NCBI GenBank assembly: GCA_019751475.1 | Contig: JAIENH010000393.1 | Location: 1 to 12,781 of the forward strand | Direction: 5' to 3' | DNA: 12,781 nt | DNA from: Cyclobacteriaceae bacterium | Lineage (GTDB): Bacteria > Bacteroidota > Bacteroidia > Cytophagales > Cyclobacteriaceae | Shown: piece after piece, positions 1-7,921 of the stretch | Numbering within the stretch: the first letter of the stretch is position 1 | How the letters are laid out: every line of letters begins with the position of its first letter | Notes under the pieces: model-generated | Database searches by the model: none | Told to the model about the DNA's origin: nothing | Seen by the model: the letters and a program-made list of their open reading frames with translations, nothing else | Position numbers and translations under genes: made by a program

Positions 1-1
1 C

Positions 2-1591
2 AAGAAGAACAAACAAGAAGGCTTCAACGGTAAAGCTGGCTTCGGTATTGGTGCTGGCGCCTTATGGCTACGAAAGGAAAATCTGCCGGGCATCCGGCCG
101 CAATATCAAATCACACCTAAGATTAATCCTTCCTTGGCGCTTAACTATCGAAAAAATAAAGTAAATGCTTTTTTCCAGGGAGACTACCTCTACACCGAGA
201 CGCTTAACAAAAATGAATTTGTGACACGCACTTACGATGATGGCACCGTCATTAACCAGCAAACCAAACGAAATAGAAACACGGGCTTCACTACCCTCAA
301 AGCGGGTGTTGACTGGGCTTTGGATGCATCCAACACCTTAACCATATCGGGTCTTTTTGGAAGCGAGAATATTATTGACAACGGTGACGAACCATTTTAC
401 AACAGCGATTTATCGCAACAACTCCGGCTTTGGCAATTTCTGGAAGACGAAGTGAAAACTACCGTGATGGCCACAGCTGCTTATCAACATAAATTCAAAG
501 AAGCCGGGCGATTACTGAATGTAGGATTCAACTATACGTTTCACCGCGAGGATGAGCGCTACAATTTTACCAACATTCTCCCCACGTTCACTGGCTTCGA
601 TGCCTTCAAATTGATTTCTGATGAGTCGGTGTATGATTTGAATGTTGATTATATCCGGCCCTTACGTTACGGCCGACTGGAGACGGGCATCAAATTGCGC
701 AAGCGCGATATCCCCACCAACATGTTGTTTATTCCCGGACTCAATTCTCCACTGGACGTAAACGCGGGAGGCGCGGCCACCTACAAAGAGTTGATTCCGG
801 CAGCGTATGGCAACTATGTGTATGAAAGCAAAAGGATCGAAGCCGAATTTGGTCTGCGTATGGAGTATGTTCGGGTAGATTATGAAGTGGGACCCAACCA
901 TCCTGTATACAAAAGTGATGGTTACGATTATACACAGCCCTTTCCCAACGTGCGACTGGCCTACAAGTTCAATGATGAGAACAAGCTGTCATTATTTTTC
1001 AACCGAAGAGTTGACCGGCCCAACGAAGTGGATATTCGCATTTTTCCTAAGTACGATGATGCAGAAATCATCAAAGTGGGCAACCCTGCTCTTCGTCCGC
1101 AGTTCACCAACTCGATTGAGTTGGGTCATAAAAAAAGTTGGGTCACTGGCTATTTGTACTCAGCGGTGTATCATCGCTTTGCAGAAGGCACCATCACGCG
1201 CATTTCAAGCATCGTACCGGGCAGCACGTTGATCTACGCCATTTTTCAAAATGCAGGTAAAAGTTACAATTCAGGTGTGGAGCTGGTGCTCAATCAGGAA
1301 GTTTCATCAACCTACTCATTCAACCTGAACGTAAATGCGTATCGCAATCAGATCAATGCTTTTTCTGTTTTGAATTTGTACCCTTCACCCAATACATTCT
1401 CAGCTGAGCAGCAGGAATTATTTTCCGGTAACATTAAATTTAACAATCTCTTTCACCTGTCAAAAGCAGTTGACGTGCAAGTGACGGCCATCTACCTGGC
1501 TCCTGATATCATCCCGCAAGGAAAAATTGCCTCACGATTTTCCGTTGACACGGGAACTGAACTACCTTCGGCTAAAAGCCGAAGGGTTTAG
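2..1591 (+). pseudogene. TonB-dependent outer-membrane receptor, beta-barrel part, 5'-partial and 3'-truncated by a repeat element
   Basis: The frame is open from the window edge, so the N-terminus (signal, carboxypeptidase-like domain, most of the plug) lies upstream. The visible part begins with KKNKQEGFNGKAGFGIGAG, the plug-to-barrel transition typical of Bacteroidota receptors with an OMP_b-brl_3 barrel. It continues as alternating amphipathic beta-strands rich in Tyr, Phe and Asn, such as the NRRVDRP segment near 1000-1020. Such proteins take up siderophores, glycans or peptides through TonB energy; the substrate cannot be told here. The native frame runs to the Asp-Thr-Gly codons at 1547-1555. 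It then enters a hairpin-rich insertion, adds the foreign tail TELPSAKSRRV and stops at a TAG at 1589-1591. The true C-terminus is still readable at 1738-1905. The loss includes the last strands and the terminal Phe used by the BAM machinery, so the product is probably non-functional. Family call is strong; the pseudogene verdict is inference. Confidence 0.88.
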
Positions 1592-1737
1592 TATCGGCTA
1601 AAGCCGACTGAAGCAATGCACATAGACTCGGAAATCATTCGGGAGAAAATCGCTGAGTCATCTAGTGTTCGCTTCATACAAAATTATTAAACTAAAGTCT
1701 TCGCCTAAAGGCGAGGGATTTTCCCCCAGATACAGAC
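1556..1737 (+). repeat. REP-like palindromic element inserted in the receptor gene
   Basis: Removing these 182 bases rejoins the receptor frame exactly: GGA (1553-1555) followed by ATT (1738-1740) reads DTG-IKKS, the expected family pattern. A one-base ambiguity (1557-1738) is possible because both edges carry an A. The element holds several stem-loops. They are CCTTCGGCT/AGCCGAAGG at 1565-1585 (9 bp, loop AAA), with flanking ACTA/TAGT able to extend it; TCGGCT/AGCCGA at 1594-1607; a weak GACTC/GAGTC pair at 1625-1659; and TCGCCT/AGGCGA at 1701-1714 near the right end. It has no open reading frame of note and no convincing target duplication. This fits non-autonomous elements mobilised by IS200/IS605-like or RAYT (Y1) transposases, but no such gene is in the window. 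The mobilisation mechanism is inference. Confidence 0.82.
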
Positions 1738-1905
1738 ATTAAAAAATCTATTCAAAATGGTAAGGGAGAATTATACTTCAACGCCACTGACATTTTCAAC
1801 ACACTCATTATCCGCAAAGAAATACTTGGGCAGGGATTCAATTACGTTAGCACCGACTACTACGAAACGCAAGTAGTACGTCTTGGCTATAACTATAAGT
1901 TTTAA
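1738..1905 (+). pseudogene. Detached C-terminus of the TonB-dependent receptor
   Basis: Fifty-five codons and a TAA (1903-1905) in the frame opposite the upstream receptor's current end encode IKKSIQNGKGELYFNATDIF at the start and VVRLGYNYKF at the end. This is the closing segment of an OMP_b-brl_3 barrel: a glycine/charged turn, the ATDIFNT strand, and a last strand ending in Phe. There is no start codon of its own at the beginning, and it directly follows the REP-like element. It is therefore the severed tail of the gene at 2-1591 and not an independent gene. The strand-terminal aromatic residue is the usual recognition signal for outer-membrane assembly, so its separation matters for function. 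Confidence 0.9.
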
Positions 1906-1955
1906 TCTGTCAGGCAGAGGCCATGACCATGGCGGTAATAAATACCACTTCTCTT

Positions 1956-2924
1956 CTAATTTTCAATTCCTTCATGGTCGCGTGCTTTAAGGTTTTTCTC
2001 TTTCCACAATTTTAGCTCTTCTTCGCGTCTCTTCAACTCTTCGTCCGAAGGCTTATAGTTGATCAATAATTTCAAATCGGGCTGGCCCGCATCTACCCAG
2101 GCACTGTACCAAAGATCGCCTATCATCTTAATGCTTCGCCTCATTTGTCGCTCTACCATGCCATTGAGCTTTTGATGGTACAAGCGTGAAAATGGTAATG
2201 AATACACTTTCACCGTCTGCCTGCCCTTAGTTTCATAATTGAATTTTGTTTGCTCGTGCGCCTTTGCAAGCAGCTTTTCTTCCCGCAGTACCGAGTCTAC
2301 CATGCTGTGCGCTCGCTCTACGGTTTGCCATGCCAGGAGCTGAACATCTCGTACGTACGAAGCTTTCCCCACATAAAAATCATATTGATCAAAAAACAAC
2401 TCCGGCAACCTCGACTCCCAAAAGGCATGAATTCCCACCTGGTCAGTAAGCTGACCGTTGTAGTTGCGTGTAGTGTGTAGCGGTACATTGGCATCCGCTA
2501 CATAATGCCCTAACTCGGCCGAGTAAAGCAAAATCTTTTCCGGGTCTCTTAGAAGAAAAGCATCCTTCAACTGATTATACATTCGGTAAATATGCCAAGG
2601 CACAATACCATGCGCCTGAAGCGTGTCTTCCGGATATTTCTCCACAGCACGAGCCCAATACTTCGGCAACTTCGTGAAAGCGCTGTCGCCATACTCTTCT
2701 ATATCAATATAGTGGCGGGGTGCCTCCTCCGGCACGGCCGTGCGTCTTCTGTCAGGATTTACGGAGGCCTCTGCGATGTACTGAATATTCTTCTTGTAGA
2801 AGCCAATCATCTCCGGTGGCAAGGTGAATACCGCCAGCCGATTGATGCGCTGGTGCGCGAAAAAGCCCCAGCCGGATGATACGAGGATACTGCCGAATAA
2901 AATGATTTTCAGAGTAAGGCGCAT
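1956..2924 (-). CDS. Secreted zinc-dependent phospholipase C / S1-P1 nuclease-like protein
   Basis: The protein has 322 residues. An N-terminal signal peptide (about residues 1-18) would leave Trp19 as the mature N-terminus, as in the phospholipase C/P1 nuclease superfamily, where the first Trp binds zinc. Candidate zinc ligands follow in the family order: His24 (AHQRIN), Asp58 (PDRR), His71/Asp74 (HYID), His111, His140 and Asp144 (GHYVAD), His150 (PLH), His166 and Glu170 (HAFWES). The set appears complete, so the enzyme should be an active exported trinuclear-zinc phosphodiesterase. Whether the substrate is phospholipid or single-stranded nucleic acid cannot be read from sequence. The C-terminal 40 residues are highly charged (EELKRREEELK), probably a helix outside the catalytic fold. 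It converges with the broken receptor gene and diverges from the M1 peptidase with 35 bp between starts. Confidence 0.85.
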   Translation of the reverse strand: MRLTLKIILFGSILVSSGWGFFAHQRINRLAVFTLPPEMIGFYKKNIQYIAEASVNPDRRRTAVPEEAPRHYIDIEEYGDSAFTKLPKYWARAVEKYPEDTLQAHGIVPWHIYRMYNQLKDAFLLRDPEKILLYSAELGHYVADANVPLHTTRNYNGQLTDQVGIHAFWESRLPELFFDQYDFYVGKASYVRDVQLLAWQTVERAHSMVDSVLREEKLLAKAHEQTKFNYETKGRQTVKVYSLPFSRLYHQKLNGMVERQMRRSIKMIGDLWYSAWVDAGQPDLKLLINYKPSDEELKRREEELKLWKEKNLKARDHEGIEN

Positions 2925-2959
2925 GGGGTTATCTTTCGCGTGAACGAATTTACCAAATC

Positions 2960-4567
2960 ATGCGAAATAGTCTGTTAGTTATATTGATAGTGTGCACAAT
3001 CCGTGCACTCGCCACCGACCCGTATCCGCGCAACGAAGCGATTGATATCCGTCACTATCGCTTTCAACTGGAAGTTAATGATTCGACAGACCGCATCGCT
3101 GGTGAGGCCGTCATTACCGTACGATTCAAAAAAGCAATCAACGATTTCAGTTTAGACCTTACGTCCGTCATTGCCGAAGGCAAGGGCATGACCGTGAGTG
3201 AAGTACTCATTGATGGCCAGCCAACAAAATTTCTTCACACGAATAATCGTATTGCCATAAGTTTGCGTGCACCATCCCAACCACAGGAAGAAAAGAAAAT
3301 CACTATCCGCTACAGCGGAATTCCGCAAGACGGACTCATCATCGGGAAAAACAAATTTGGTGATCGTTGCTTTTTTGGTGACAACTGGCCTGACCGGGGT
3401 CGGCATTGGCTTCCTACCATCGATCACCCGAGTGACAAGTCAGCAGTAGATTTTGTGGTGATTGCTCCACTGCACTACTCGGTGGTAGCTAATGGATTAA
3501 AAATTGAAGAAAGCCTGATCGACAAAAAAAGAAAACTAACTCATTGGCATGAGGAAGTTCCCATTCCCGTGAAAACAATGGTAGCGGGTGTAGCACGCTT
3601 TGCCGTGCAATATGTTGGTAAAGTGGATGACATTCCTGTGGAGAGTTGGGTGTATCCTCAAAATCGCGCGGAAGGATTTTACGATTACGCAGTGGCCGTT
3701 AAGGTATTGGATTTCTTTCATCATCACATCGGGCCTTACTCGTATAAAAAGCTCGCCAACGTGCAATCAAAAACTCGCTGGGGCGGATTGGAAAATGCCA
3801 ACACCATTTTCTACTTCGAAAATTCCGTGACAGGAAAGGCCGAGCGCGAAGGTCTAATCGCCCACGAAGAAGCGCACCAATGGTTTGGTAATTCGGCCAC
3901 GGAAAATGACTGGCATCATGTCTGGCTAAGCGAAGGTTTTGCCACTTACCTCACCAGCCTATATTTTGAATATGCCTACGGCTACGATCGACTGGTGCAG
4001 GAAGAAAAGAAAGACCGCGAGGAGGTAATTGCCTTCTATAAAAAGAACCAGGCCCCGATTATCGACACCACTCTTACTGACATTGGCAAAGTACTGAGCA
4101 CAAATACTTACCAAAAAGCGGGCTGGGTGTTGCACATGCTTCGTCATGAAATGGGTGACCAGAATTTTTGGAAGGGCTTGCGCGAATACTACGCTACCTA
4201 TAAAAACAGCAATGCCATGACAAGCGACTTTCAGCGGATCATGGAGGCTGCGCATGGCACCAAACTCACCTTGTTTTTTGACCAATGGCTCTATACCGGG
4301 GGCCACCCAATCTTGTCGGGTTCCTGGCGCTACGACAAAGTCAGGAAAGAGGTAGTCATGGACATTGAGCAGCGGCAAGGCGGTACTTTTTTCCACTTTC
4401 CGCTGGAAGTGGCCCTGGTGGCAAAAGACGGAAAACGGCAGATGGAGCGGGTGCAGGTTGATTCAAAATGGGCCAAACTCAGCATTAGAGCCGATTTTGA
4501 GCCGGTTGAGCTGGTGCTGGACCCAAACACGTGGCTGCTTTTTGAGGGTACTTTAGTCAAGAAATGA
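2960..4567 (+). CDS. Exported M1-family zinc metallopeptidase (aminopeptidase N-like)
   Basis: The protein has 535 residues, with a signal peptide at about 1-19 (LLVILIVCTIRALA). An N-terminal beta-domain (about 25-215) precedes a thermolysin-like catalytic domain. Substrate-binding GGLENA (275-280) stands where the family has GxMEN, with Leu in place of the usual Met. The zinc site is HEEAH (302-306) with the third ligand Glu325 in WLSEGFATY, giving the exact HExxH-x18-E spacing. Tyr384 (NTYQKAG) is the likely transition-state tyrosine. It has a short beta-sandwich after the catalytic domain but lacks the large helical C-terminal domain of PepN, as is usual for Bacteroidota secreted M1 peptidases. 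It should cleave N-terminal residues from peptides in the periplasm or outside. A TATCTTTC box at 2930-2937 is a 7/8 match to the Bacteroidota -7 element, but no -33 TTG is seen at the right distance. Confidence 0.93.
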   Translation: MRNSLLVILIVCTIRALATDPYPRNEAIDIRHYRFQLEVNDSTDRIAGEAVITVRFKKAINDFSLDLTSVIAEGKGMTVSEVLIDGQPTKFLHTNNRIAISLRAPSQPQEEKKITIRYSGIPQDGLIIGKNKFGDRCFFGDNWPDRGRHWLPTIDHPSDKSAVDFVVIAPLHYSVVANGLKIEESLIDKKRKLTHWHEEVPIPVKTMVAGVARFAVQYVGKVDDIPVESWVYPQNRAEGFYDYAVAVKVLDFFHHHIGPYSYKKLANVQSKTRWGGLENANTIFYFENSVTGKAEREGLIAHEEAHQWFGNSATENDWHHVWLSEGFATYLTSLYFEYAYGYDRLVQEEKKDREEVIAFYKKNQAPIIDTTLTDIGKVLSTNTYQKAGWVLHMLRHEMGDQNFWKGLREYYATYKNSNAMTSDFQRIMEAAHGTKLTLFFDQWLYTGGHPILSGSWRYDKVRKEVVMDIEQRQGGTFFHFPLEVALVAKDGKRQMERVQVDSKWAKLSIRADFEPVELVLDPNTWLLFEGTLVKK

Positions 4568-4579
4568 GTGGTCATTCCC

Positions 4580-4609
4580 TTGCAAATCAAGCCGGGGCCC
4601 TTATTTTTG
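4580..4609 (+). promoter_or_regulatory. Bacteroidota-type promoter of rpsT
   Basis: TTG at 4580-4582 and TATTTTTG at 4602-4609 match the Bacteroidota -33 (TTG) and -7 (TAnnTTTG) elements, with a 19-bp gap. Transcription would start near 4615, leaving about 15 nt of leader before the rpsT ATG. No Shine-Dalgarno sequence is present; the bases before the start are A-rich (GAAAAACAACT), which is common in this phylum. Confidence 0.8.
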
Positions 4610-4630
4610 CAGTCCTTTTGAAAAACAACT

Positions 4631-4885
4631 ATGGCAAACCATAAATCAGCCGAAAAACGCATCCGTGCAAACGAAACAAAACGCGTGCGTAACCGCTACC
4701 AGCATAAGACTACCCGCACCCAGGTGAAGAAATTGATGACTGCCACTAAAAAAGACGAAGCCCAAGCTTTGTTGAAGGAAGTGACGGCCATGATCGATAA
4801 GCTTGCTAAAAAGAACATTATCCATTGGAAGAAGGCGGCCAATCAAAAGTCGCAATTAGCCAAGAAGGTAAACGCGTTGGCGTAA
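4631..4885 (+). CDS. rpsT: 30S ribosomal protein S20
   Basis: The protein has 84 residues and is very basic, with the standard S20 opening MANHKSAEKRIRANE and the conserved IHWKKAANQKSQLAKKV close to the C-terminus. The length is normal for S20. It binds 16S rRNA at the base of the small-subunit body during early 30S assembly. It is a single-gene unit: a consensus promoter lies just upstream and a hairpin with a six-T run just downstream. Codon use is plain and the ATG start is unambiguous. Confidence 0.97.
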   Translation: MANHKSAEKRIRANETKRVRNRYQHKTTRTQVKKLMTATKKDEAQALLKEVTAMIDKLAKKNIIHWKKAANQKSQLAKKVNALA

Positions 4886-4906
4886 GCCGAAAGAAATTTT
4901 ATTTTT

Positions 4907-4946
4907 CCCTTCTTTGTCGGGTAAAACCGGTGAAGGAGGGTTTTTT
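4907..4946 (+). terminator. Rho-independent terminator of rpsT
   Basis: An imperfect stem made of CCTTC (4908-4912) with GAAGG (4932-4936) and an inner CGG (4918-4920) with CCG (4927-4929) is closed by a GTAAAA loop. It is followed by GGG and six T residues (4941-4946) and then more A/T. The position 22 nt after the rpsT stop supports the call. Confidence 0.72.
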
Positions 4947-5029
4947 ATTTTAGGGGTATTCCTCTGCTTTTTCCTAATTTTAGAGGCATCGTTTTGATAC
5001 ACTAAGCAACCCGACCCGTTCATCACCCT

Positions 5030-5731
5030 GTGAAGGTCAACGAAGCCAAGCCGCTCAACATCAAAAGCTGGTCGCCAGAAGACCGGCCGCGTGAAAAGTT
5101 TTTGCTCAAAGGTATCTCGGCCCTGTCGGATGCAGAATTGATTGCCATCCTTATTGGCTCCGGCACCGCCAATCTCAGTGCAGTAGACGTTTCAAAAAAA
5201 GTTTTGCAACACGTGGGCAATAATCTACACGAACTGGCCCGGTTGTCCGTTAAAGAATTGATGAAAGTAAAAGGCATTGGGGAGGCGAAGGCCATAACAA
5301 TCGTGGCAGCACTGGAACTGGGGCGGAGGCGCAAAGATCTTGACACGAACGAGCGACCTAAGATCACCACATCAAAAGATGCGTTTGAGTTGATCGCGGG
5401 TGATTTGATGGATCTTCCTCACGAAGAATTTTGGGTGTTGTTGGTGAATCGCGCTCAGCGTGTTATTAAAAAGAAGCGCGTGAGCGAAGGAGGTGTGAGC
5501 GGCACGGTGGCTGATCCGAAAATTATTTTCAAGATGGCGTTGGAGGAGTTGGCCAGCGGTGTGATCGTAGCGCACAACCATCCGTCTGGTAATCTCACTG
5601 CAAGCCAAAGTGATATCGATCTTACGAAGCGCTTGAAAGAAGCTGCCAAATTTTTAGACCTGCAGTTGCTGGACCATCTCATTGTAGCCGGTCAAAAGTA
5701 TTACAGTTTTGCAGACGAGGGGTTGATTTAA
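5030..5731 (+). CDS. radC: RadC family JAB/JAMM-domain protein
   Basis: The protein has 233 residues, a normal RadC length. The N-terminal UPF0758 region (IKSWSPEDRPREKFLLKG) contains a helix-hairpin-helix around VKGIGEAKA (80-88). The C-terminal JAMM metal site is complete: H182-N-H184-PSG with Ser192 and Asp195 (HxH-x7-S-x2-D), and the Glu pair at 132-133 (HEEFW) lies where the catalytic acid is expected. RadC was once linked to recombination repair, but its biochemical role remains uncertain. The start is GTG at 5030; it gives the normal RadC N-terminus, and no in-frame ATG gives a better one. It is the first gene of a run: only 7 bp separate it from the serine hydrolase. No convincing promoter is seen between the rpsT terminator and the start. 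Confidence 0.93.
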   Translation: MKVNEAKPLNIKSWSPEDRPREKFLLKGISALSDAELIAILIGSGTANLSAVDVSKKVLQHVGNNLHELARLSVKELMKVKGIGEAKAITIVAALELGRRRKDLDTNERPKITTSKDAFELIAGDLMDLPHEEFWVLLVNRAQRVIKKKRVSEGGVSGTVADPKIIFKMALEELASGVIVAHNHPSGNLTASQSDIDLTKRLKEAAKFLDLQLLDHLIVAGQKYYSFADEGLI

Positions 5732-5738
5732 GTTCTGT

Positions 5739-7028
5739 ATGGTACGATTCATTCTCATTATCGCGCTTGTTGCCATTGCAGCTTTTCTTCTTTTTTCCTG
5801 GCGGATGGAAGAGAAAAAGCCGGAACCCGTGCCAGTACCTATTGCCATTGATTCCGCGAAAATTGAGAAGCCAAAATCTGAATTTAAACTTCCTATTGTT
5901 GAAACGGACAATCCTGAATTTCAACAATTGCTGAATGAATACGAGCAATACATTCAAAAGTCAATGGAAAAAAATGCAGCACCCGGTGTGGCTGTAGCTA
6001 TCGTACAAGATACGTCTATCCTTTTCATCAAAGGCTTTGGCGTGCGTGATGCAGCAAACGATTTGCCTGTAGACATTCACACCGTATTTCGGCTTGGCTC
6101 CGTCTCGAAGTGCTTCGCGTCCATCCTGACCGGGGCATTAGTACAAAAAAGGGTTTTCCAATGGGATGATTCGGTGGTGAAATTCCTTCCGCAATTCGAG
6201 TTAAAATCAAAAGAGCATGCCGATGCCCTAACACTTCGACATATACTATCGCACACTACCGGTCTGCCCTATCATGCCTATACCGTCCGGCTCGATGAAG
6301 GCATTTCGTTTGATACGCTCGTGAGCCACCTTCGTGAATTAGATCTTTTTGGTAAGCCTGGAAAAATATACAGTTATCAGAACGTAGGTTATAGTCTCAT
6401 CGGTGATGTTATAAAATCGGCTACCGGGCTTAGTTATTCAGAGGCAATGCAGCAACATGTTTTTAATCCCTTGCACATGGATCAGGCTTCTATGAGTTTT
6501 GAAGCTATGGTTGGAAACGAAAATAAGGCATTGCCACACCGTAACTTTATCAAGCGATGGAAGCCAATGGCCATCTCGGAGACCTACTATGACGTAGGCC
6601 CAGCCGGAGGCGTGAATGCCAGCATTGCTGACATGGCGCTGCTGATGCGGGCATTGGTGTCTATGCGTTTGCCTGATACTACTTCTCAAGAAGAAATTTT
6701 CAGACCGTATGTAAGAGCGCCTATGAAAAACAGGCACTACCGCGCCTGGAAACGCCCGACCGGTTCTTATTATGGATTGGGATGGCGGGTGTTGCGCTTT
6801 AAAGATGATACGCTTCATTATCATGGCGGCTACGTGAATTACTACCGCAGCGAGGTCGCGCTTTTGAGAAAAGAGAAAATAGGCATCAGTATACTAGTGA
6901 ATACCGCCAGTCCGTTTGCCGATCATGCTATTCCAGAGTTTTTCAAGATGTATGAAAAGCGGAGGAAGGCCATTCGGGAATGGGAATTGAAAAAGAAAGG
7001 GGCTGTTTTAGCCACTGTTAAAAAATGA
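5739..7028 (+). CDS. Membrane-anchored serine hydrolase of the beta-lactamase/penicillin-binding fold
   Basis: The protein has 429 residues. An N-terminal hydrophobic segment (about 3-20) is followed by a Pro/Glu/Lys-rich linker (24-57), so it is probably an inner-membrane anchor or uncleaved signal. The catalytic domain has all three motifs of the Beta-lactamase (PF00144) family: S121-V-S-K124 (nucleophile and base), Y213-Q-N215, and H362-G-G364 in place of KTG. The HGG form is usual for esterase and D-aminopeptidase-like members and class C relatives. Likely roles are peptidoglycan-peptide or ester hydrolysis; true beta-lactam resistance is not implied. The C-terminus is a charged helix (YEKRRKAIREWELKKK). 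It lies 7 bp after radC, and its TGA overlaps the ATG of the next gene in an ATGA, so translation is probably coupled. Confidence 0.9.
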   Translation: MVRFILIIALVAIAAFLLFSWRMEEKKPEPVPVPIAIDSAKIEKPKSEFKLPIVETDNPEFQQLLNEYEQYIQKSMEKNAAPGVAVAIVQDTSILFIKGFGVRDAANDLPVDIHTVFRLGSVSKCFASILTGALVQKRVFQWDDSVVKFLPQFELKSKEHADALTLRHILSHTTGLPYHAYTVRLDEGISFDTLVSHLRELDLFGKPGKIYSYQNVGYSLIGDVIKSATGLSYSEAMQQHVFNPLHMDQASMSFEAMVGNENKALPHRNFIKRWKPMAISETYYDVGPAGGVNASIADMALLMRALVSMRLPDTTSQEEIFRPYVRAPMKNRHYRAWKRPTGSYYGLGWRVLRFKDDTLHYHGGYVNYYRSEVALLRKEKIGISILVNTASPFADHAIPEFFKMYEKRRKAIREWELKKKGAVLATVKK

Positions 7029-7645
7029 AAATCAAAAATATTTTGCCGGTAACACTGGTTGTGCTCATCATCAGCGTACTACTCTACTCCCTGAGCGGGT
7101 CAGGTGAAGACGAAGCCGCCTATATCGCATCAATCAAAACGGAACGCGAAGAGAAAAATACTTTTCTAAAAACCAGCGAAGAGTCACCTTTTAAAGATTC
7201 CCTTGACACTTTCCAGGGACTCAGCTATTTTGATATCGACAGTCGCTATCGCGTAAAAGCAAAACTGGAACCGGTCAAAAACAAAAAAGTTGTTTTGCTG
7301 GGCACCAGCGATGGAAAAGAGAATCGCTACCTCGAGTTTGCTCATGCTGTATTTGAAATAGAAGGTGCCGAGCAGCGACTGTTAATACTTGAAGTGATGG
7401 ACATGGGCCCTGTTCGAGGCACGCTGTTTCTCGCTTTCGCGGATGAGACGAGTGCGCGCGAAACCTACGGGGCCGGTCGCTACCTCGATGTAAAAAAAGT
7501 ACCCGGTGCCACCAGCATCGAATTGGATTTTAACAAGGCCTATAATCCGTATTGCGCTTACAACGATCAATATTCCTGTCCTCTCCCACCACCAGAAAAC
7601 ATACTACGCGTAGCGATCAAAGCCGGAGAGAAGAATTATCATTAA
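7025..7645 (+). CDS. DUF1684 family protein with N-terminal membrane anchor
   Basis: The protein has 206 residues. One hydrophobic segment (about 6-22) is followed by an extracytoplasmic domain. The C-terminal half carries the hallmark DUF1684 block: ETYGAGRYLD (146-155), LDFNKAYNPYCAYN (167-180) and YSCPLPPPEN (183-192), including Cys177 and Cys185. The biochemical role of DUF1684 is not established to my knowledge. The ATG overlaps the stop of the upstream serine hydrolase (ATGA), which fixes the start and implies co-translation. It forms the last gene of the radC operon, unless the following hicBA pair is also read through. Confidence 0.9.
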   Translation: MKIKNILPVTLVVLIISVLLYSLSGSGEDEAAYIASIKTEREEKNTFLKTSEESPFKDSLDTFQGLSYFDIDSRYRVKAKLEPVKNKKVVLLGTSDGKENRYLEFAHAVFEIEGAEQRLLILEVMDMGPVRGTLFLAFADETSARETYGAGRYLDVKKVPGATSIELDFNKAYNPYCAYNDQYSCPLPPPENILRVAIKAGEKNYH

Positions 7646-7667
7646 GGGCAAATTGTTATCTTTAACT

Positions 7668-7901
7668 ATGGAAAGAAAATATTCATTCACAGCACAGATT
7701 GAGAAAGACGAGGAAACCGGGCTGTATGTGGGATACATTCCAAATCTACCGGGTGCCCATAGTCAGGGGGCTACGCTTGAGGAGCTTCAAAAAAACCTGG
7801 AGGAAGTCGCACTGCTTTGCATCGAAGAGTTACCTGAAAAAGAATTAAATACCTACTTCTCAAAATACGTGGGAACGCAACAAATATTGGTTGAGGTATA
7901 G
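7668..7901 (+). CDS. hicB: HicB-like antitoxin of type II toxin-antitoxin system
   Basis: The protein has 77 residues from the ATG at 7668; a TTG 15 bp upstream in frame is less likely. The pattern YSFTAQIEKDEETGLYVGYIPNLPGAHSQG, then ATLEELQKNLEEV, is the partial RNase H-like fold of HicB that covers the HicA active site. The protein ends soon after this fold. It therefore lacks the C-terminal helix-turn-helix or ribbon-helix-helix domain that many longer HicB proteins use for autorepression. The gene order is antitoxin then toxin, with 20 bp between them. A TATCTTTA box at 7657-7664 resembles a -7 element but has no matching -33 element. The pair may therefore rely on the upstream operon's transcription. 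Confidence 0.9.
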   Translation: MERKYSFTAQIEKDEETGLYVGYIPNLPGAHSQGATLEELQKNLEEVALLCIEELPEKELNTYFSKYVGTQQILVEV

Positions 7902-7921
7902 TTTTCCTTTGATGATTGCTC

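Noticed and set aside
882..1232. 116-codon open frame overlapping the receptor gene
   Set aside because: It lies entirely inside the receptor barrel in another frame, shows no family motif, and the receptor frame is clearly the coding one.
1547..1738. GACA at both edges (1547-1550 and 1735-1738) as a target-site duplication of the inserted element
   Set aside because: Removing one GACA copy and everything between would give VD-IKKS and delete the conserved Thr-Gly that the family has before the lysines; the GGA/ATT junction explains the protein better.
1920..1933. GCCATG/CATGGC hairpin as a terminator between the receptor tail and the phospholipase-like gene
   Set aside because: It has only six base pairs with a two-base loop and no T-run on either strand.
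3959..4396. 145-codon antisense open frame inside the M1 peptidase gene
   Set aside because: It is a shadow of the peptidase frame, which carries the conserved catalytic Tyr384 and barrel-like C-terminal strands; no motif or signal supports the antisense frame.
4961..4986. CCTCT/AGAGG inverted repeat and TAATTTTA box upstream of radC as a promoter or operator
   Set aside because: The arms are only five bases, and the -7-like box has no TTG at the proper distance.
5739..7028. The serine hydrolase as an antibiotic-resistance beta-lactamase
   Set aside because: The SxxK, YxN and HGG motifs define a broad hydrolase family; there is no hallmark of a true beta-lactamase and no mobile context.
7657..7664. 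TATCTTTA before hicB as its promoter
   Set aside because: It is a 7/8 match to the -7 box, but no -33 TTG lies 17-23 bp upstream; kept only as a remark under hicB.
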